Positions 1 through 10,600 of a stretch of DNA of 35,824 bases are shown piece by piece. How positions within the stretch are numbered: the first letter of the stretch is position 1; the number at the start of each line of letters is the position of its first letter. The stretch spans positions 1-35,824 of IMG/VR virus record IMGVR_UViG_3300046820_000814; one strand, given 5' to 3'. The translations under genes were made by a program, and so were the position numbers. A model generated the notes under the pieces. It did not search any database. It was not told where the DNA came from and saw nothing but the letters and a program-made list of their open reading frames with translations. This stretch comes from a virus.

Positions 1-3000
1 CAAAAAACGTACCTAATATTTGTTTGTTTCGTGTTGGGTCTTGTGCACTTGCTTGTATTTCATTAATGATGCCGTTTTGTGTGCGCATCATTTGCCCTAG
101 TTCTACAACTGACTGTGCAATATGTGCATCATAAGCATTGATGCCATACTCGTATTTAAATGGGTAGTTATTAATATCTGCGGTCATCACTGCATATGTC
201 AGAGCCGTGACCATTTCTTCTTCATGAGTCGTGTTAAGCCACACTCCACGCCCTTGAGCAGTGTCAATTAATCCACGGTTAGCACCATATTGTAATTTGG
301 TCATCTCGATACTAGGGAATCTAGACCTTAATATGTCGTGATAAACAGCTCTTGGCATTGATTGCAACAACATGTGATGCAGTTCATGGACTTTAGTTTC
401 TATAGTAGTAGTTGATTCAACAACGCCATATCGACCAACATTGACAAACGTACCGTCTACTAGTACACGTACAGCGCTGTCAACGTATGCAAGGTCATGA
501 CCAGGTCTCATCAATTCAGCTGCACCAGCACTAAGTTGTCCAAACGAACCAAGATGCTGTTCGTAATAAACCTGCTTCAGATCAGCTAACAACTGCTTGT
601 TTGCACGTGTGTTATTAAATATGCTGATTTCTCTAAAGTCTTTTTTCCACGAGTCAAACGTCGTGTATGTTTGTGTGACTGGCACAGTATATTCATTGCC
701 ATTCACCTTAATCTTGCCACCTGAATTTACTGCCTCAGCAGCAAGTGTTTTTATCTGTTGAGGTGTGGCATTTATGTTGTTTTCCTTGAGAGTATCTTGG
801 ACAGATTTCTCTACAAATGCTGTGTAACTTGCTTCAACTTCAGCATTGGTTTTCCTAGCCATTAACCGTTTATTGAGGTTGATACCTTCCATACGTGCAA
901 CAGTCATGGCCCAACCAGTAGCCCAGCCGTCGACGTATCGTGCTATAGCCTTAGCTTCTTGTTCCGTGCTATTCCATCTCTGCTGTAAAACACGAACTAC
1001 ATCTTGTTCACTACTGACGCTTTCAACTTGTATAGCGGCAACTAGTGTTGAGTTATCTTTAGCCCCAAATGTCCAGTTGACATCCATCACACGTGGGCGA
1101 GGTTGTAGTGGTGAATACGCTTTCAGGATAGACTTTATTTCTTCGTCAGTTACACTGGCTGTAGTTCTAAGTTCCTCTCCTTCGGTTTGTCGATACCATT
1201 CATAGCCTTCTTCACGTTCACCCGTGGCTTTACCTTCGGTTGACGTGGTGCGCTGTGGGAGATTTTCTTCAGGCTCTATATCTTTAGATGCAAATTTGTC
1301 TCCAAAACTAAGAGATGCATCCCGTGGTGTCTTTGTACCCATCTGTATTTTTTCAACAGCTGAATCAAAGTTAGGACCACGCATAACTTCTTTGTCAAAT
1401 GCTTCCGCACTTGGTGCAACAATGATGCCATCTTCTTCTAATTCACTATAAGCCTGGTCAACAATCTCACGATTAACGCCTTGCCTTGTGCCAGTATCTT
1501 TAAACCTTTTTAACTGCTCTAGTGTTTGCGGAATAAAATCTTGTGATTCTAATTCCTGTTGTGAGATTGCCGGCTTGGTGGCATTTGTTTTTTCTCTTAG
1601 ATATCGGACGATTTGCGATTTTACAAAGTCGACTCCACTATCTCCACGACTTAGAACCCTTGGCGCTTCTCCATCACCTGAACCGTCACCAGGACCCTCT
1701 CCCTCATCTGTACCAGCACCTGGGCCTTCACCTTCATCGCTACCAGCACCTGGCCCTTCACCTTCATCAGTGCCATCACTTGGGCCTTCGACACCATCAC
1801 CTTCTTCAGTGGTGTCCGTCTTTGCATCTTCTACCTCGGTAGTTTTCTTCAGAGACTCTTTAATCTTAACTGCTTCCGACACATCAACAGCATCGGCATA
1901 ACTCATCACGTATGGTTCAAAGACACGATTGTCTACATCGTAGACAAGCATGCCAACCATGCGTCGACCTTCTACAGTTTGGTCAACGTGACGAAGCAAC
2001 ACAACACGGTCACCGCTAAATCGGTCAGCGAATACTGCACCACGCTCAACCTGCTGTAACTGCCCTATACGTTCGTCTACATCAGAATACTGATCTCGTA
2101 GAACATCTACGTCGTAACTGTCTTTCCAGCCTTCCTCATCGCCGGCAGTGACCTTTTCACGGTCATCCGGACTAATTCGCCAGTCAGATTCAGCAAACCG
2201 TACAGCATCACCTACAACATCATTTGGACGATAGGATTTACGGTATGCACGCTCAGGCCATGCCGATTGCTTTACCGTTGTGATTGGCTTACCTGCGCCA
2301 TCTCGTAACGTGCTGATTGGAACTCTATAGTAGTTACCACTGAATGTACGCACGCCAACACTTTCGTTGCGTGTGTCTACATCTGATACCGCACGAACTG
2401 GGATGTCGACGCCGTCCTTACGAAGCTTGTAGATGTCTGGCTTCCAGTTACCAGCCCTGTCTTTGACTGGTACACCACGAAGGTCGTTCTCAGTGTTGTA
2501 TGTTCGCCGTTCGCGCCCTGGTACATCTTCCGATTCAGCGGCTGGATCATACTTATATGGTCGTTGCTCAGGCGTTGACCTATCAATGAACGTAGTCGTG
2601 CCAAAGAATCTGCCAGCTTGATCTTTGAGTTCTTGTGGCAGTTCAGTCCACCCGTACGACCGCACCTCAGTAGTTCCATCGGCATTGCGATGCAGCACGT
2701 TGAAGTCGTTATCAGCATTCATGCCGATAAGTTTCTGCGCTCCTTCAGAGGTAGGCGTAAATGCTACTTCCTTATTGGCATTTCGGCTGAACTGCACATT
2801 GAACTTTTGTACGACTTCGCCCGACTCTTTACGTGTTGGGAATACACCAACTTCAGTACCACTACGCTCTTCGACGGTGATTGGAACACCACCTTCAATA
2901 GTCTCAAAACGTGGGTAACTTCCAGCAGTTGCAACGCCTGTAGTAGGCGTGACTGGTTCTGTGGTAGACGCTTGTTCACGCTTATTGCGTAGTTGCTCTA

Positions 3001-4162
3001 CCTGTCCCGCAATATCATTGACGTTAAAGTCTGGACGTGGAGTTGTATCAATATGTCCAAGACGTCCAAGTGCAGAGCCTAGTCGTGTTGTCCCGCCAAG
3101 AAGGGCAGCCATGCCCATGTCTGCTAATTTCTCAAACTGAGTCTTATAGCCAAATTCCTTTAGTTGATTAACATCCGTTGGAGCGTAACCATAAGCCTCT
3201 GTTGCAGCTTTAATTGCTTGCTGGTTGCCGGCGTCAACACCTTGACCTGCTTGCATCACAAAGAATCCACGTGTGCTCAGGTCTTTTACTGACGCCATCA
3301 TGTATGGATTACGAGCAACAGCCCCATAATCTTGGAATACCTGTGGCACAAGTTTACGCAGTGGTGCGCCAGCCAGTTTAATTGTTGGTTTAAACAGTGA
3401 CAACGTAGCCGCAGTTGCACCAAGTTGACCACCTGGGGTCTGTGGGCCAAACATGCTTTCACCAACGCCACGTTCTTCTGGCGTTAGATTGCCACTTGTA
3501 ATTGCTTGCTGTGCTTTTTCGGCCAACGATGAACCAATGTGGCCACCTTGGATTGCACCATACAGGTGTCCACCAAATCGCACGCCTCCTGCGATAGCAC
3601 GCATCCATGCTGGAGACAGAGACGTTACACCAGATGTCAGTGCTCCTGTGGCAATGTCACCAACAGCACCACCGAGACCCATTGTAGGAACAGACGCTGC
3701 TGTAGATGGGAACGTCTTGGCAAACGAATAGCCTGACTCAGCACCAAATTGCTTTGCGTAGTCGGTGTCACTACCAGCCTGTAAATATGCTAACTCTGGT
3801 GGAAGACCACGACTTTTAAGTTTGCTTGCCGCTATATCAGCAGCGCCACCTCCAGCAAAACCTTGTAGGTACGCAGGGATTTGACCGAGAAGACCACGCC
3901 TTTGAAGTTTTTGCTCAGCGGCAATCCCTCTGGCACCAGATGCTTTAGCTTGTTGCCTAGCAGCCTGTGCTTCTTCAACAGAAGGCATAAGTACGCCTTC
4001 TGGGCCTAATCTTTGTGGGCTAGTCTTCCGGATCCTTGTACTGACTTTATTGCGTACATCTTGCAATATTGCAGTGTCTTTTGCGTCTAATCCTGTAAGA
4101 GCAGTAAATTCGGCAGGAGAATCTTTGGCACCACCAAGCAATGCCCTAAAGGCATTACTCAT
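1..4162 (-). CDS. Giant ejection-type internal virion protein with HExxH metallopeptidase motif (partial)
   Basis: The frame is open from 4270 to the left window edge, so at least 1387 residues are present from the ATG at 4162 and the C-terminus is missing. The first 250 residues are Ala/Gly-rich with long weakly hydrophobic stretches, as in proteins injected through the membrane. Residues about 785-830 form an acidic DEGEGPGAG repeat. Near the visible end, HELHH (residues 1259-1263, bases 374-388) fits the zincin HExxH motif, and HEEEMVTA about 50 residues later could supply the third zinc ligand. It is the last of three large genes after the tail nozzle gene, where podoviruses keep ejection proteins, so I infer a virion protein delivered with the DNA. 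The start is uncertain: GTG 4165 and ATG 4162 follow AGGTGA, but the well-placed ATG at 4268 is out of frame by one base. Confidence 0.8.
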   Translation of the reverse strand, partial: MSNAFRALLGGAKDSPAEFTALTGLDAKDTAILQDVRNKVSTRIRKTSPQRLGPEGVLMPSVEEAQAARQQAKASGARGIAAEQKLQRRGLLGQIPAYLQGFAGGGAADIAASKLKSRGLPPELAYLQAGSDTDYAKQFGAESGYSFAKTFPSTAASVPTMGLGGAVGDIATGALTSGVTSLSPAWMRAIAGGVRFGGHLYGAIQGGHIGSSLAEKAQQAITSGNLTPEERGVGESMFGPQTPGGQLGATAATLSLFKPTIKLAGAPLRKLVPQVFQDYGAVARNPYMMASVKDLSTRGFFVMQAGQGVDAGNQQAIKAATEAYGYAPTDVNQLKEFGYKTQFEKLADMGMAALLGGTTRLGSALGRLGHIDTTPRPDFNVNDIAGQVEQLRNKREQASTTEPVTPTTGVATAGSYPRFETIEGGVPITVEERSGTEVGVFPTRKESGEVVQKFNVQFSRNANKEVAFTPTSEGAQKLIGMNADNDFNVLHRNADGTTEVRSYGWTELPQELKDQAGRFFGTTTFIDRSTPEQRPYKYDPAAESEDVPGRERRTYNTENDLRGVPVKDRAGNWKPDIYKLRKDGVDIPVRAVSDVDTRNESVGVRTFSGNYYRVPISTLRDGAGKPITTVKQSAWPERAYRKSYRPNDVVGDAVRFAESDWRISPDDREKVTAGDEEGWKDSYDVDVLRDQYSDVDERIGQLQQVERGAVFADRFSGDRVVLLRHVDQTVEGRRMVGMLVYDVDNRVFEPYVMSYADAVDVSEAVKIKESLKKTTEVEDAKTDTTEEGDGVEGPSDGTDEGEGPGAGSDEGEGPGAGTDEGEGPGDGSGDGEAPRVLSRGDSGVDFVKSQIVRYLREKTNATKPAISQQELESQDFIPQTLEQLKRFKDTGTRQGVNREIVDQAYSELEEDGIIVAPSAEAFDKEVMRGPNFDSAVEKIQMGTKTPRDASLSFGDKFASKDIEPEENLPQRTTSTEGKATGEREEGYEWYRQTEGEELRTTASVTDEEIKSILKAYSPLQPRPRVMDVNWTFGAKDNSTLVAAIQVESVSSEQDVVRVLQQRWNSTEQEAKAIARYVDGWATGWAMTVARMEGINLNKRLMARKTNAEVEASYTAFVEKSVQDTLKENNINATPQQIKTLAAEAVNSGGKIKVNGNEYTVPVTQTYTTFDSWKKDFREISIFNNTRANKQLLADLKQVYYEQHLGSFGQLSAGAAELMRPGHDLAYVDSAVRVLVDGTFVNVGRYGVVESTTTIETKVHELHHMLLQSMPRAVYHDILRSRFPSIEMTKLQYGANRGLIDTAQGRGVWLNTTHEEEMVTALTYAVMTADINNYPFKYEYGINAYDAHIAQSVVELGQMMRTQNGIINEIQASAQDPTRNKQILGTFF
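1672..1806 (-). repeat. In-frame tandem repeat encoding acidic Gly/Pro units
   Basis: The coding strand reads about three and a half 30-base units translated as DEGEGPGAGS, DEGEGPGAGT and DEGEGPGDGS, flanked by degenerate copies. The segment lies in the middle of the giant ejection-type protein and looks like a flexible acidic linker between an N-terminal membrane-active half and the C-terminal enzymatic half. Long antisense frames over this stretch are by-products of the repeat. Confidence 0.85.
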
Positions 4163-4268
4163 CACGAACTCATCGTCACCTATTTGTTCAAGCTTTTTGC
4201 GTGATGCCTTTGCATCAGGAGTCAACCCAAGCTGCTTAACAATATCTTTGAGTCGTTGGTTTTCCATA
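4163..4268 (-). other. Out-of-frame natural start of the giant ejection gene
   Basis: ATG at 4268 has a good ribosome binding site (AAGG, 5 bases upstream) and lies 13 bases after the preceding gene. It runs ATG GAA AAA CCA ACG and stops after 10 codons. Moving one base forward inside the run of five A (plus-strand T at 4260-4264) gives NQRLKDIVKQLGLTPDAK, which reads straight into the giant protein. The in-frame codon upstream is a stop (TAA at 4273-4271) and no in-frame ATG precedes 4162. One A too many in the run would explain this. A real frameshift, or a short leader peptide with restart at 4165/4162, would also fit. Confidence 0.65.
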
Positions 4269-4280
4269 CTTACCTTATCT

Positions 4281-6410
4281 TTATCTCGTCAACCTAATGT
4301 TTGATGGCTTTGGTGTTGGCTTTTTGCCAGGTGCTTTTCCCATTGCTACTAAAGAGTCTAATTGATCGGTTGTCAAATTAGGGTCAGATTTTTTCCACTG
4401 TAGCCTTAATTCTTTTCTACGTGCTTCGTCCCCTGTAAATTTGTCTCTTACTGCACCCTCATAACCTCGCAGTCCATCCAGAGATTCATTTGCGTCGGTA
4501 ATTTGACGATCCAGTGTCGCTGCTTGAGCAACTTGTCTGTACAACTCCGTGCTTTCTCTAACAGCCATTTTCTGCTCTTCGGTTAGACTATTCCATTCAT
4601 CCGGAGTTGTATCCTGGCCAGAACGAACTTTATCCATAATTGAAGCGTCGACAGAATTAAGCGATGTATGGTTAATCCATTGCGACGACGAAAGAGCACG
4701 TATTGTAGTGTTGACTGTGTTTAACCGTGCCTTCAATGTGTCAACGTTTTTCTGTGTTACATCACCAAGACTCTGTATAAACTTGATATCTTTTTGTCCG
4801 ACTTCTTTGTTTTTCAACCATCTGTCAAATCTGTCTTTATCGATATCAAAATTTAACCGTTCTCTTGATATACCAAGTTGCTGCCATCCACGTAATGATT
4901 CGTCATTAAATTTAAATTGATCCCATTTTTGACGCCACGCGGCATTTTGCATATCGTCGTAAACTTTTTTAGTTCGAGCCTTTATAAGTTCATTGTTCGG
5001 TATACGATTCAAAATTTCAGTTTGCGTCTTAGCATCAGTCAACTTTGCAGTAGCCACTGCACTAAGAGCTGATGCTTTAGGAGCAATCGTAAACTTTTGT
5101 GTAACTGGTACTTGCTTTTGAGTTTGAGGCACAAACTCCATTGACGACCCTTCGCCTGTGACCATTTTGGCTGCAGCTCTGTGAAGCGTTGGTGCAATGT
5201 TAGGCCCTGCTAGTTGCAACGTAAATCGTAAATCCTCCATGTTACGGAACGGGTCAAAGTTTGGATTCACCGTGCGTTGCGATTGTATAAATTGCTGTAA
5301 ACCTAGTTCCTCTTGTGTGGTTGGTGTTCCAGATAAAACACGTGTAGCAAACCCTCGTCGAAATTCTTTGTCTGGGTCTGCAAAATTAGCCGGAACGTTA
5401 GTAGGTGACGGATTAAATATCGGCGCCATATTAAATTGACCCCTAGCAGGGTCAAAATTAGCGTCTGTAATTGTACCAAGAGTTTGCGGAGCGTTATATC
5501 TAGCGTCTTGGTAAGCATCCCTCTCCGATTGCGGAGCAAACATACCAGGCGCGTCAGTGCCAAACATACCAAGTAACTGTTGTTGTGGGGCTGTTCTTCT
5601 TGCAATCCCACCTTGCGTTGGCATGCCTAAAAATGGATTAGTAGCATCGTCAAATTTTGGTGCAAATCTATCTTCAATTGCGCGTGGTGCCCCATCGACA
5701 TTAATTGTTTTGGTGCCCATTTGAACATCGTCGCCAGGCAAATACGGAATTTCCGCCATAGCGTTACGTTTGCCGTATAACGCTGCAAGGTGGTCACGCA
5801 AGCCCTGCATCCTAGCCCTTGCGGCTTCTGTAGTCATTCCTGGTGACTCAGATATTTCCCTTATGGTGTCTCTTACTGCATTTTTATCAGTAATAGTAAC
5901 TGGTGGTGCATAGGTGTCATAGACATCTTCTGGTATTACATACTTACCTGTGGCTGGGTCAAACTTTACTCCAGCCATGCCATGCATACCACCTAAAAAC
6001 AAGTCAGGGTCTGCGTTATTAAATCCAAGTTGTGGCCCATATGCATCTAGTGCAGACTGTATTTGTTGTCTGTGAAAAGGCATTTTGGCAATACCTTCAT
6101 CAATGACACGCCTACGGTCAGCCAATGTTAATCCAGAGCCGACGTTTTTCTGCCATGATTCCCAATATTTACGAGTAGGGTCTATCATCCGGTCAAATAT
6201 CAATGATGGACCGGTGTCTATATTGGGAGCTGGTTTGTCGGAATCTTTCTTCTTTAAGTACTCGAACTTATCCTGTTCAAGTTTGTACTGACGTTCACGG
6301 TCATCCTGTTGCGCCTTCAATGTTGCTTGGCGGATGCCACGATTTTGCTTGAGTTGGCGACCTTGCTGGTAGCCACCCAGTAACCCCGCTAACAAGCCTA
6401 AAGGTTGCAT
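4281..6410 (-). CDS. Internal virion / ejection-type protein, 709 aa
   Basis: Middle member of three large genes following the tail nozzle gene. The start ATG overlaps the stop of the upstream gene as TAATG at 6410, indicating coupled translation. The N-terminus begins with a short hydrophobic MQPLGLLAGLLGGYQQGRQL, then becomes a highly charged helix-like region (residues about 20-60, rich in K, E, D and Q). The rest is polar and Asn/Pro-rich, ending in a basic tail with repeated Pro-Lys. No enzymatic motif is visible. By position it would be the counterpart of the second ejection protein of T7-like or P22-like phages (T7 gp15 or P22 gp20), but I see no sequence motif that proves this. Codon use and composition resemble the neighbours. 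Confidence 0.72.
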   Translation of the reverse strand: MQPLGLLAGLLGGYQQGRQLKQNRGIRQATLKAQQDDRERQYKLEQDKFEYLKKKDSDKPAPNIDTGPSLIFDRMIDPTRKYWESWQKNVGSGLTLADRRRVIDEGIAKMPFHRQQIQSALDAYGPQLGFNNADPDLFLGGMHGMAGVKFDPATGKYVIPEDVYDTYAPPVTITDKNAVRDTIREISESPGMTTEAARARMQGLRDHLAALYGKRNAMAEIPYLPGDDVQMGTKTINVDGAPRAIEDRFAPKFDDATNPFLGMPTQGGIARRTAPQQQLLGMFGTDAPGMFAPQSERDAYQDARYNAPQTLGTITDANFDPARGQFNMAPIFNPSPTNVPANFADPDKEFRRGFATRVLSGTPTTQEELGLQQFIQSQRTVNPNFDPFRNMEDLRFTLQLAGPNIAPTLHRAAAKMVTGEGSSMEFVPQTQKQVPVTQKFTIAPKASALSAVATAKLTDAKTQTEILNRIPNNELIKARTKKVYDDMQNAAWRQKWDQFKFNDESLRGWQQLGISRERLNFDIDKDRFDRWLKNKEVGQKDIKFIQSLGDVTQKNVDTLKARLNTVNTTIRALSSSQWINHTSLNSVDASIMDKVRSGQDTTPDEWNSLTEEQKMAVRESTELYRQVAQAATLDRQITDANESLDGLRGYEGAVRDKFTGDEARRKELRLQWKKSDPNLTTDQLDSLVAMGKAPGKKPTPKPSNIRLTR

Positions 6411-7225
6411 TAACCGAATCCTCCACCTGCCAGGCTACCAATGCCCTTGACAGCACCCATCATCGCTTGATCTGATGCAGCACGTCGTGCATCAGCCGAA
6501 GCTTGCAATCTACCGAGTACACCCATCATGTTCTGACGTCCGCCTTGCGCGACATTGAATGAGTTGTTTAGCATGCCAGAGCCTTGACTAAAGTCGTTAG
6601 CCGCTGCATTTGCACCGAATCCATATGCATTAGCTAATCCTTGGCGTCGTTGTCCCATCAATCCTGCAACACCACTAGCGAAGCCTGGGTTATATGCTGA
6701 TGCCATTGCTCGAGATGCACCGAGGTTACCGCCCATCATCCCAAACCGAGATGAGATACCTCGTTGCCGTGCTGAGTCTTGTGCCGCAAGAGCCGCCATG
6801 TCGTACTGCATGTTTGCTGGGTTAGCCATTGTGTCCATGTACCGAGATCGATACATGTCTTGATCAGCAAGCCCACGGTTTTGTAGCATCTGACCAATAC
6901 CACCTAGTTGCCCAGCATATGCATTGGCATCGCCCATGCCACTGCGGCCTAGACCTTCTTGTTCAATCTCGTATCGTGATGGACCTTGTCTCCTGCCAAA
7001 CATGGACATTAAGCCCATCGCACCACCAACTATGCCGGCAGCACGACCCGACGGACCAAGGTTTTGCCACTGTTGATCTAAGAATCCAGATGGTCCACCA
7101 CCTGGTTGTCCAGCATACATTGTTCCGGCACTGGGATTAAATACTGGTGCATTTGCATTGGCTGCGGCAGCATTCATCCTGTAACCGGGGTCGTTCATAT
7201 TAAGTCCGCCGTTAATTCCACCCAT
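6410..7225 (-). CDS. Small ejection-type internal virion protein, 271 aa
   Basis: A Gly/Ala/Met/Gln-rich protein of low complexity. A weakly hydrophobic stretch (residues about 60-75, AAGIVGGAMGLMSMFG) is followed by the charged segment GRRQGPSRYEIEQEG, and a further Gly/Met-rich hydrophobic segment closes the protein. This composition is typical of the first, smallest ejection protein in podoviruses (compare T7 gp14 or P22 gp7), and its place directly before the 709-residue and giant proteins agrees. The start has a good GGGAGA ribosome binding site 7 bases upstream. Assignment rests on composition and order, not on a recognised domain. Confidence 0.7.
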   Translation of the reverse strand: MGGINGGLNMNDPGYRMNAAAANANAPVFNPSAGTMYAGQPGGGPSGFLDQQWQNLGPSGRAAGIVGGAMGLMSMFGRRQGPSRYEIEQEGLGRSGMGDANAYAGQLGGIGQMLQNRGLADQDMYRSRYMDTMANPANMQYDMAALAAQDSARQRGISSRFGMMGGNLGASRAMASAYNPGFASGVAGLMGQRRQGLANAYGFGANAAANDFSQGSGMLNNSFNVAQGGRQNMMGVLGRLQASADARRAASDQAMMGAVKGIGSLAGGGFG

Positions 7226-7229
7226 TGCG

Positions 7230-7655
7230 TTATCTCCCTACCCAGCCAATGTATGTAGCGTTGTTGACAGCAGTATAATCACGAGCTGTGTATTGTGTTG
7301 TTATAGCTGCTGTTCCACCGTAAATTGTTCCAGATGCAGTAGCAATGTTGACTGCGTTGCCAGTTGCATCCATCTTCTGGATTGTAACAGTTTTACCTTC
7401 AAACGTCCCGGGGTCAGGGAGTGTGACAGTCACAGCCGCTGTACTTGCACTAGCCAGCACAATCATTGGTGCAAACTCTACAGTTGCTGAAGCCGTGAGT
7501 TCCTTACTTGGCACAAAGTTAGTACCAAACGGATCCCATGGAGTAGACACAACAATTGGTGGGTCTTCGACTGTTCGGCTTGACCCTGTTGTTTGCCTTC
7601 CATTTGGCGCGGCGCCTTGCCCATCTGCTGGTGCTGGTGCTGTTGCTGATGCCAT
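7230..7655 (-). CDS. Small tail or head-fibre-like structural protein, 141 aa
   Basis: The N-terminal 45 residues are Ala/Pro/Gly-rich and probably disordered. The rest (about 55-141) is Thr/Ala/Val-rich with alternating polar and hydrophobic residues, including VTVTLPDPGTFEGKTVTIQK, ASGTIYGG and a final ATYIGWVGR. This pattern resembles the small beta-structured tip or trimerisation domains of phage fibres, where the phrase ending YIGW or similar forms the last strand. The start overlaps the stop of the nozzle-like gene as TAATG with AGAGGT upstream. It may be a minor tail component; the exact role is unknown. Confidence 0.65.
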   Translation of the reverse strand: MASATAPAPADGQGAAPNGRQTTGSSRTVEDPPIVVSTPWDPFGTNFVPSKELTASATVEFAPMIVLASASTAAVTVTLPDPGTFEGKTVTIQKMDATGNAVNIATASGTIYGGTAAITTQYTARDYTAVNNATYIGWVGR

Positions 7656-10600
7656 TATGACCTCTGTATAGCAGCATCATAACAGTGTATGTGTGCTGCG
7701 TGTATGTAGAACGTACCTGACGACGTGCCCGACAGTTTAATCTGCAATGCCGTAGCTTTGATTGCCCTGTTCAGATTTCGTATTGCAATCGACCTGTTAG
7801 TATTTTGCGCAAAACTATAGGTTGTTGCCGTGCTGTTGAAGTATTGTCCGTATTGATCTTCGATGCGCCAGTTGATTGTAAGTTTGGAGCCAGTTGTGTC
7901 GACTGCGTTGTTATTCTGTATATGCAAGTCTAACTGATAAGCGCGGTTTACAGCATGGTATGCAACGCCCTCAGAATACGTTTGGCCATGTTGCCTCGTA
8001 AGTATCGACCAAGATATAGGAGCCGTAGTTGCGGTGTCCGAATTATCTGTCGTGCCTGTAAGCCTATACAGCTGCCCTGTAGTGCTACCCATCAAGACCG
8101 TCTGAATGCTGTCACTGAATGACAATACGCATCCAGATGTGTACGTCATATTGTTTATCGTGGTCCACTTGACCCAGCCATTCGTGCGCGTGTCGTACAC
8201 GTATACAGTTTGATTAGCACCACCAGCACCGCTGGATGTTGATGTCAGCAACAAACGCCTGTTTGCGTATACGCTAAACGATTGGCGATAGTAATCCTTC
8301 GATATGTTTGCTGGACCCTGCATTGTGGGGTCGAGGGATAGTAACTTCCGCAGTTCAGTTGACCTTGGTGTTATTTGTCCTTGGTTGTATGAAACAACTC
8401 CATTTACGCCAAGCCACATTACCTGGCCGTCTGCGTTAATCAGTGAGTTTGGCGCGGCAATACCTGCACCAGGTGTAGATACCCATAACTGTGCAGTGAA
8501 CGTAGTTGGGTCGAAACCGATGATTGTGCTTATACTGTTGTCTTTGAGAATGTACAGGCTTGCTGAGTTTGAGTTGCTCTGCTGTATGTTCTCCGTAAAC
8601 GAACTAACCATCGCTCGGATGATTTCTTTATCTTGATATCCACCAACAGTAAATGACGCGCCCTTCTTCTGGACACCAGGCTCGTTCAAGTCTGGCACCT
8701 GCGTTGTGTAGATACCGTACTCTTGTCCCTGCTCCAACTCCCACGACCCGAATATCACGTTTCCTTTACTGGCAAAGATGCGTGATTGGAATACCGCTAT
8801 TGAACTTGCTCCAAGTGGAAGATTATCTCTTCCTATCTCAAGAATGTGTCCTTGCTTATACAATTCAGGTATGTACAACAAGTCTGTGTCCGGAACCGTA
8901 TCTACCAACGTTACAACGCCCGGAGCAGTTGCCGAGGTGTTATCGTACGTTGCTGTCCAGTTTGGACCTGTAATCGTCTGGGTTCCAGTCGTAGCCGGGT
9001 CATAAGGCACGGATGCAATTAATCTGAACCGTCCATCTGGGAACAGTGTGTTGCATCGCCTATAAACCAATATGTGGCTGTACTGTGCTGGTGCCGTCCG
9101 CTGTATGGTCGCATACGTTCCAGCCACAGTGCTAGTGTTCGGCGTGACTACCGCTCCGCCCGATGACAACGATACAGTTATTGCCGTCCCTGAATTTGTC
9201 AGGACGTAATACGTCGTGCCACCTGTGAGGTTACCAAGAGTAGTCGTAAAGACAATAGTGTCACCTACAGCGAACGGAGCAACTACACTGATTGCATTAG
9301 TACTTGCTGTGACCGTCGCATAGTAGTTGACCTTTCCATACGCCACATAGTGCTCTAACCATATTGGCCCAGTCACAGAAGTTACATATCTTATCTTTCC
9401 GGATTGTGTCGTTGGAACAGAGTAATAGTAATAACTTGTTCCAGACAGGGCTGTCCAACTTCCGGATGCAACTGTCACAGTAGTGCCATCTAGAGCGATA
9501 TATGTTATAGAAGGCGTTGCGTTTGATGATATTAACCGTATCTGGTATTCAGCCGGCACACTGGTCACTAAGTGTTGATCAGTATTTGTAGCGTCTGTTA
9601 CAGAGACTACTTTCTTTCTATCCTTAGACAAGTCGACCTGATAGCCCACACCTCCAGTGTCTACCAATGGGTTGAGGACTACACTTGCGGCTGACAAGGC
9701 TGGTGTAGTGAACACTGTGTTAGAAACGTCGGATAGATTAGACTCGTACCCATTTGCTGTTAGACCGTCCGCTAGAAGTTGATCAGGCCCAAGTTTAGAT
9801 GTAAGATTTTCTGGATACCATCTAGTGAAAGCATATTCATACCCGTTGCTTGGGGTCAGACTTGTACCAGCCTTGACTAGGTCACCAATCCCGAATGCTG
9901 GTTCCCACGTACTAAACGATGTCTCATCTTCCTTAAATACGTCTTCCAAGAACTTTATATAGACATATTGGACAGACTTACGTTCTTCTCTTGTAAGCCT
10001 GAAGATGTTGAATGAGATGTATCTATTAGTCTTATCCCATTCGCCAATACTAGACCATGCTATGTTTGTAGACCCAGACTTCTGTATTCCTAGAACTATG
10101 TTTGGGTACTTGCCATTAGTTTTTACAAGCGGTGCCTCAAAATCCCACTTAAATGACAACGTGTCAACCGTTTGGAAGTCCATGTATGGCGATGCAAAGA
10201 GCACACGGATTGCTCTGTTTTTAACGTAGCTTGCATTGCGTGATACTAGATTTGTGTTCTCTTGATAGAACTTTATTGACACCAGTCCAGCATCGTTGAA
10301 CTCTGTAGTGGTCGATGTAGTTAAAGCGGCTACACTTGCGTGAAACCTAATGTTGTCTATGATGATGTCTTGATTTGCTATGACAGCGGCGTTTTCAATC
10401 CTTAGTTTTATCTTTACTAGTTGGCTTGCAAACTCACGGAAGTCTACGACTACATTGTTTAAAATCCAGTCTGCTTCATTTGTAGCGTACGCTTGGTTGT
10501 ATTCTTTGCTGAATATTGCACCTGCAATAACGTTGCCAGAGTTGTTGAGTCCAGACACAGTGACAATGTATTTGACACTAGCCTCGGTCTTTACAATGTT

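Noticed and set aside
1488-1901. Plus-strand frame encoding Pro/Ser repeats
   Set aside because: Antisense reading of the acidic DEGEGPGAG repeat in the giant gene.
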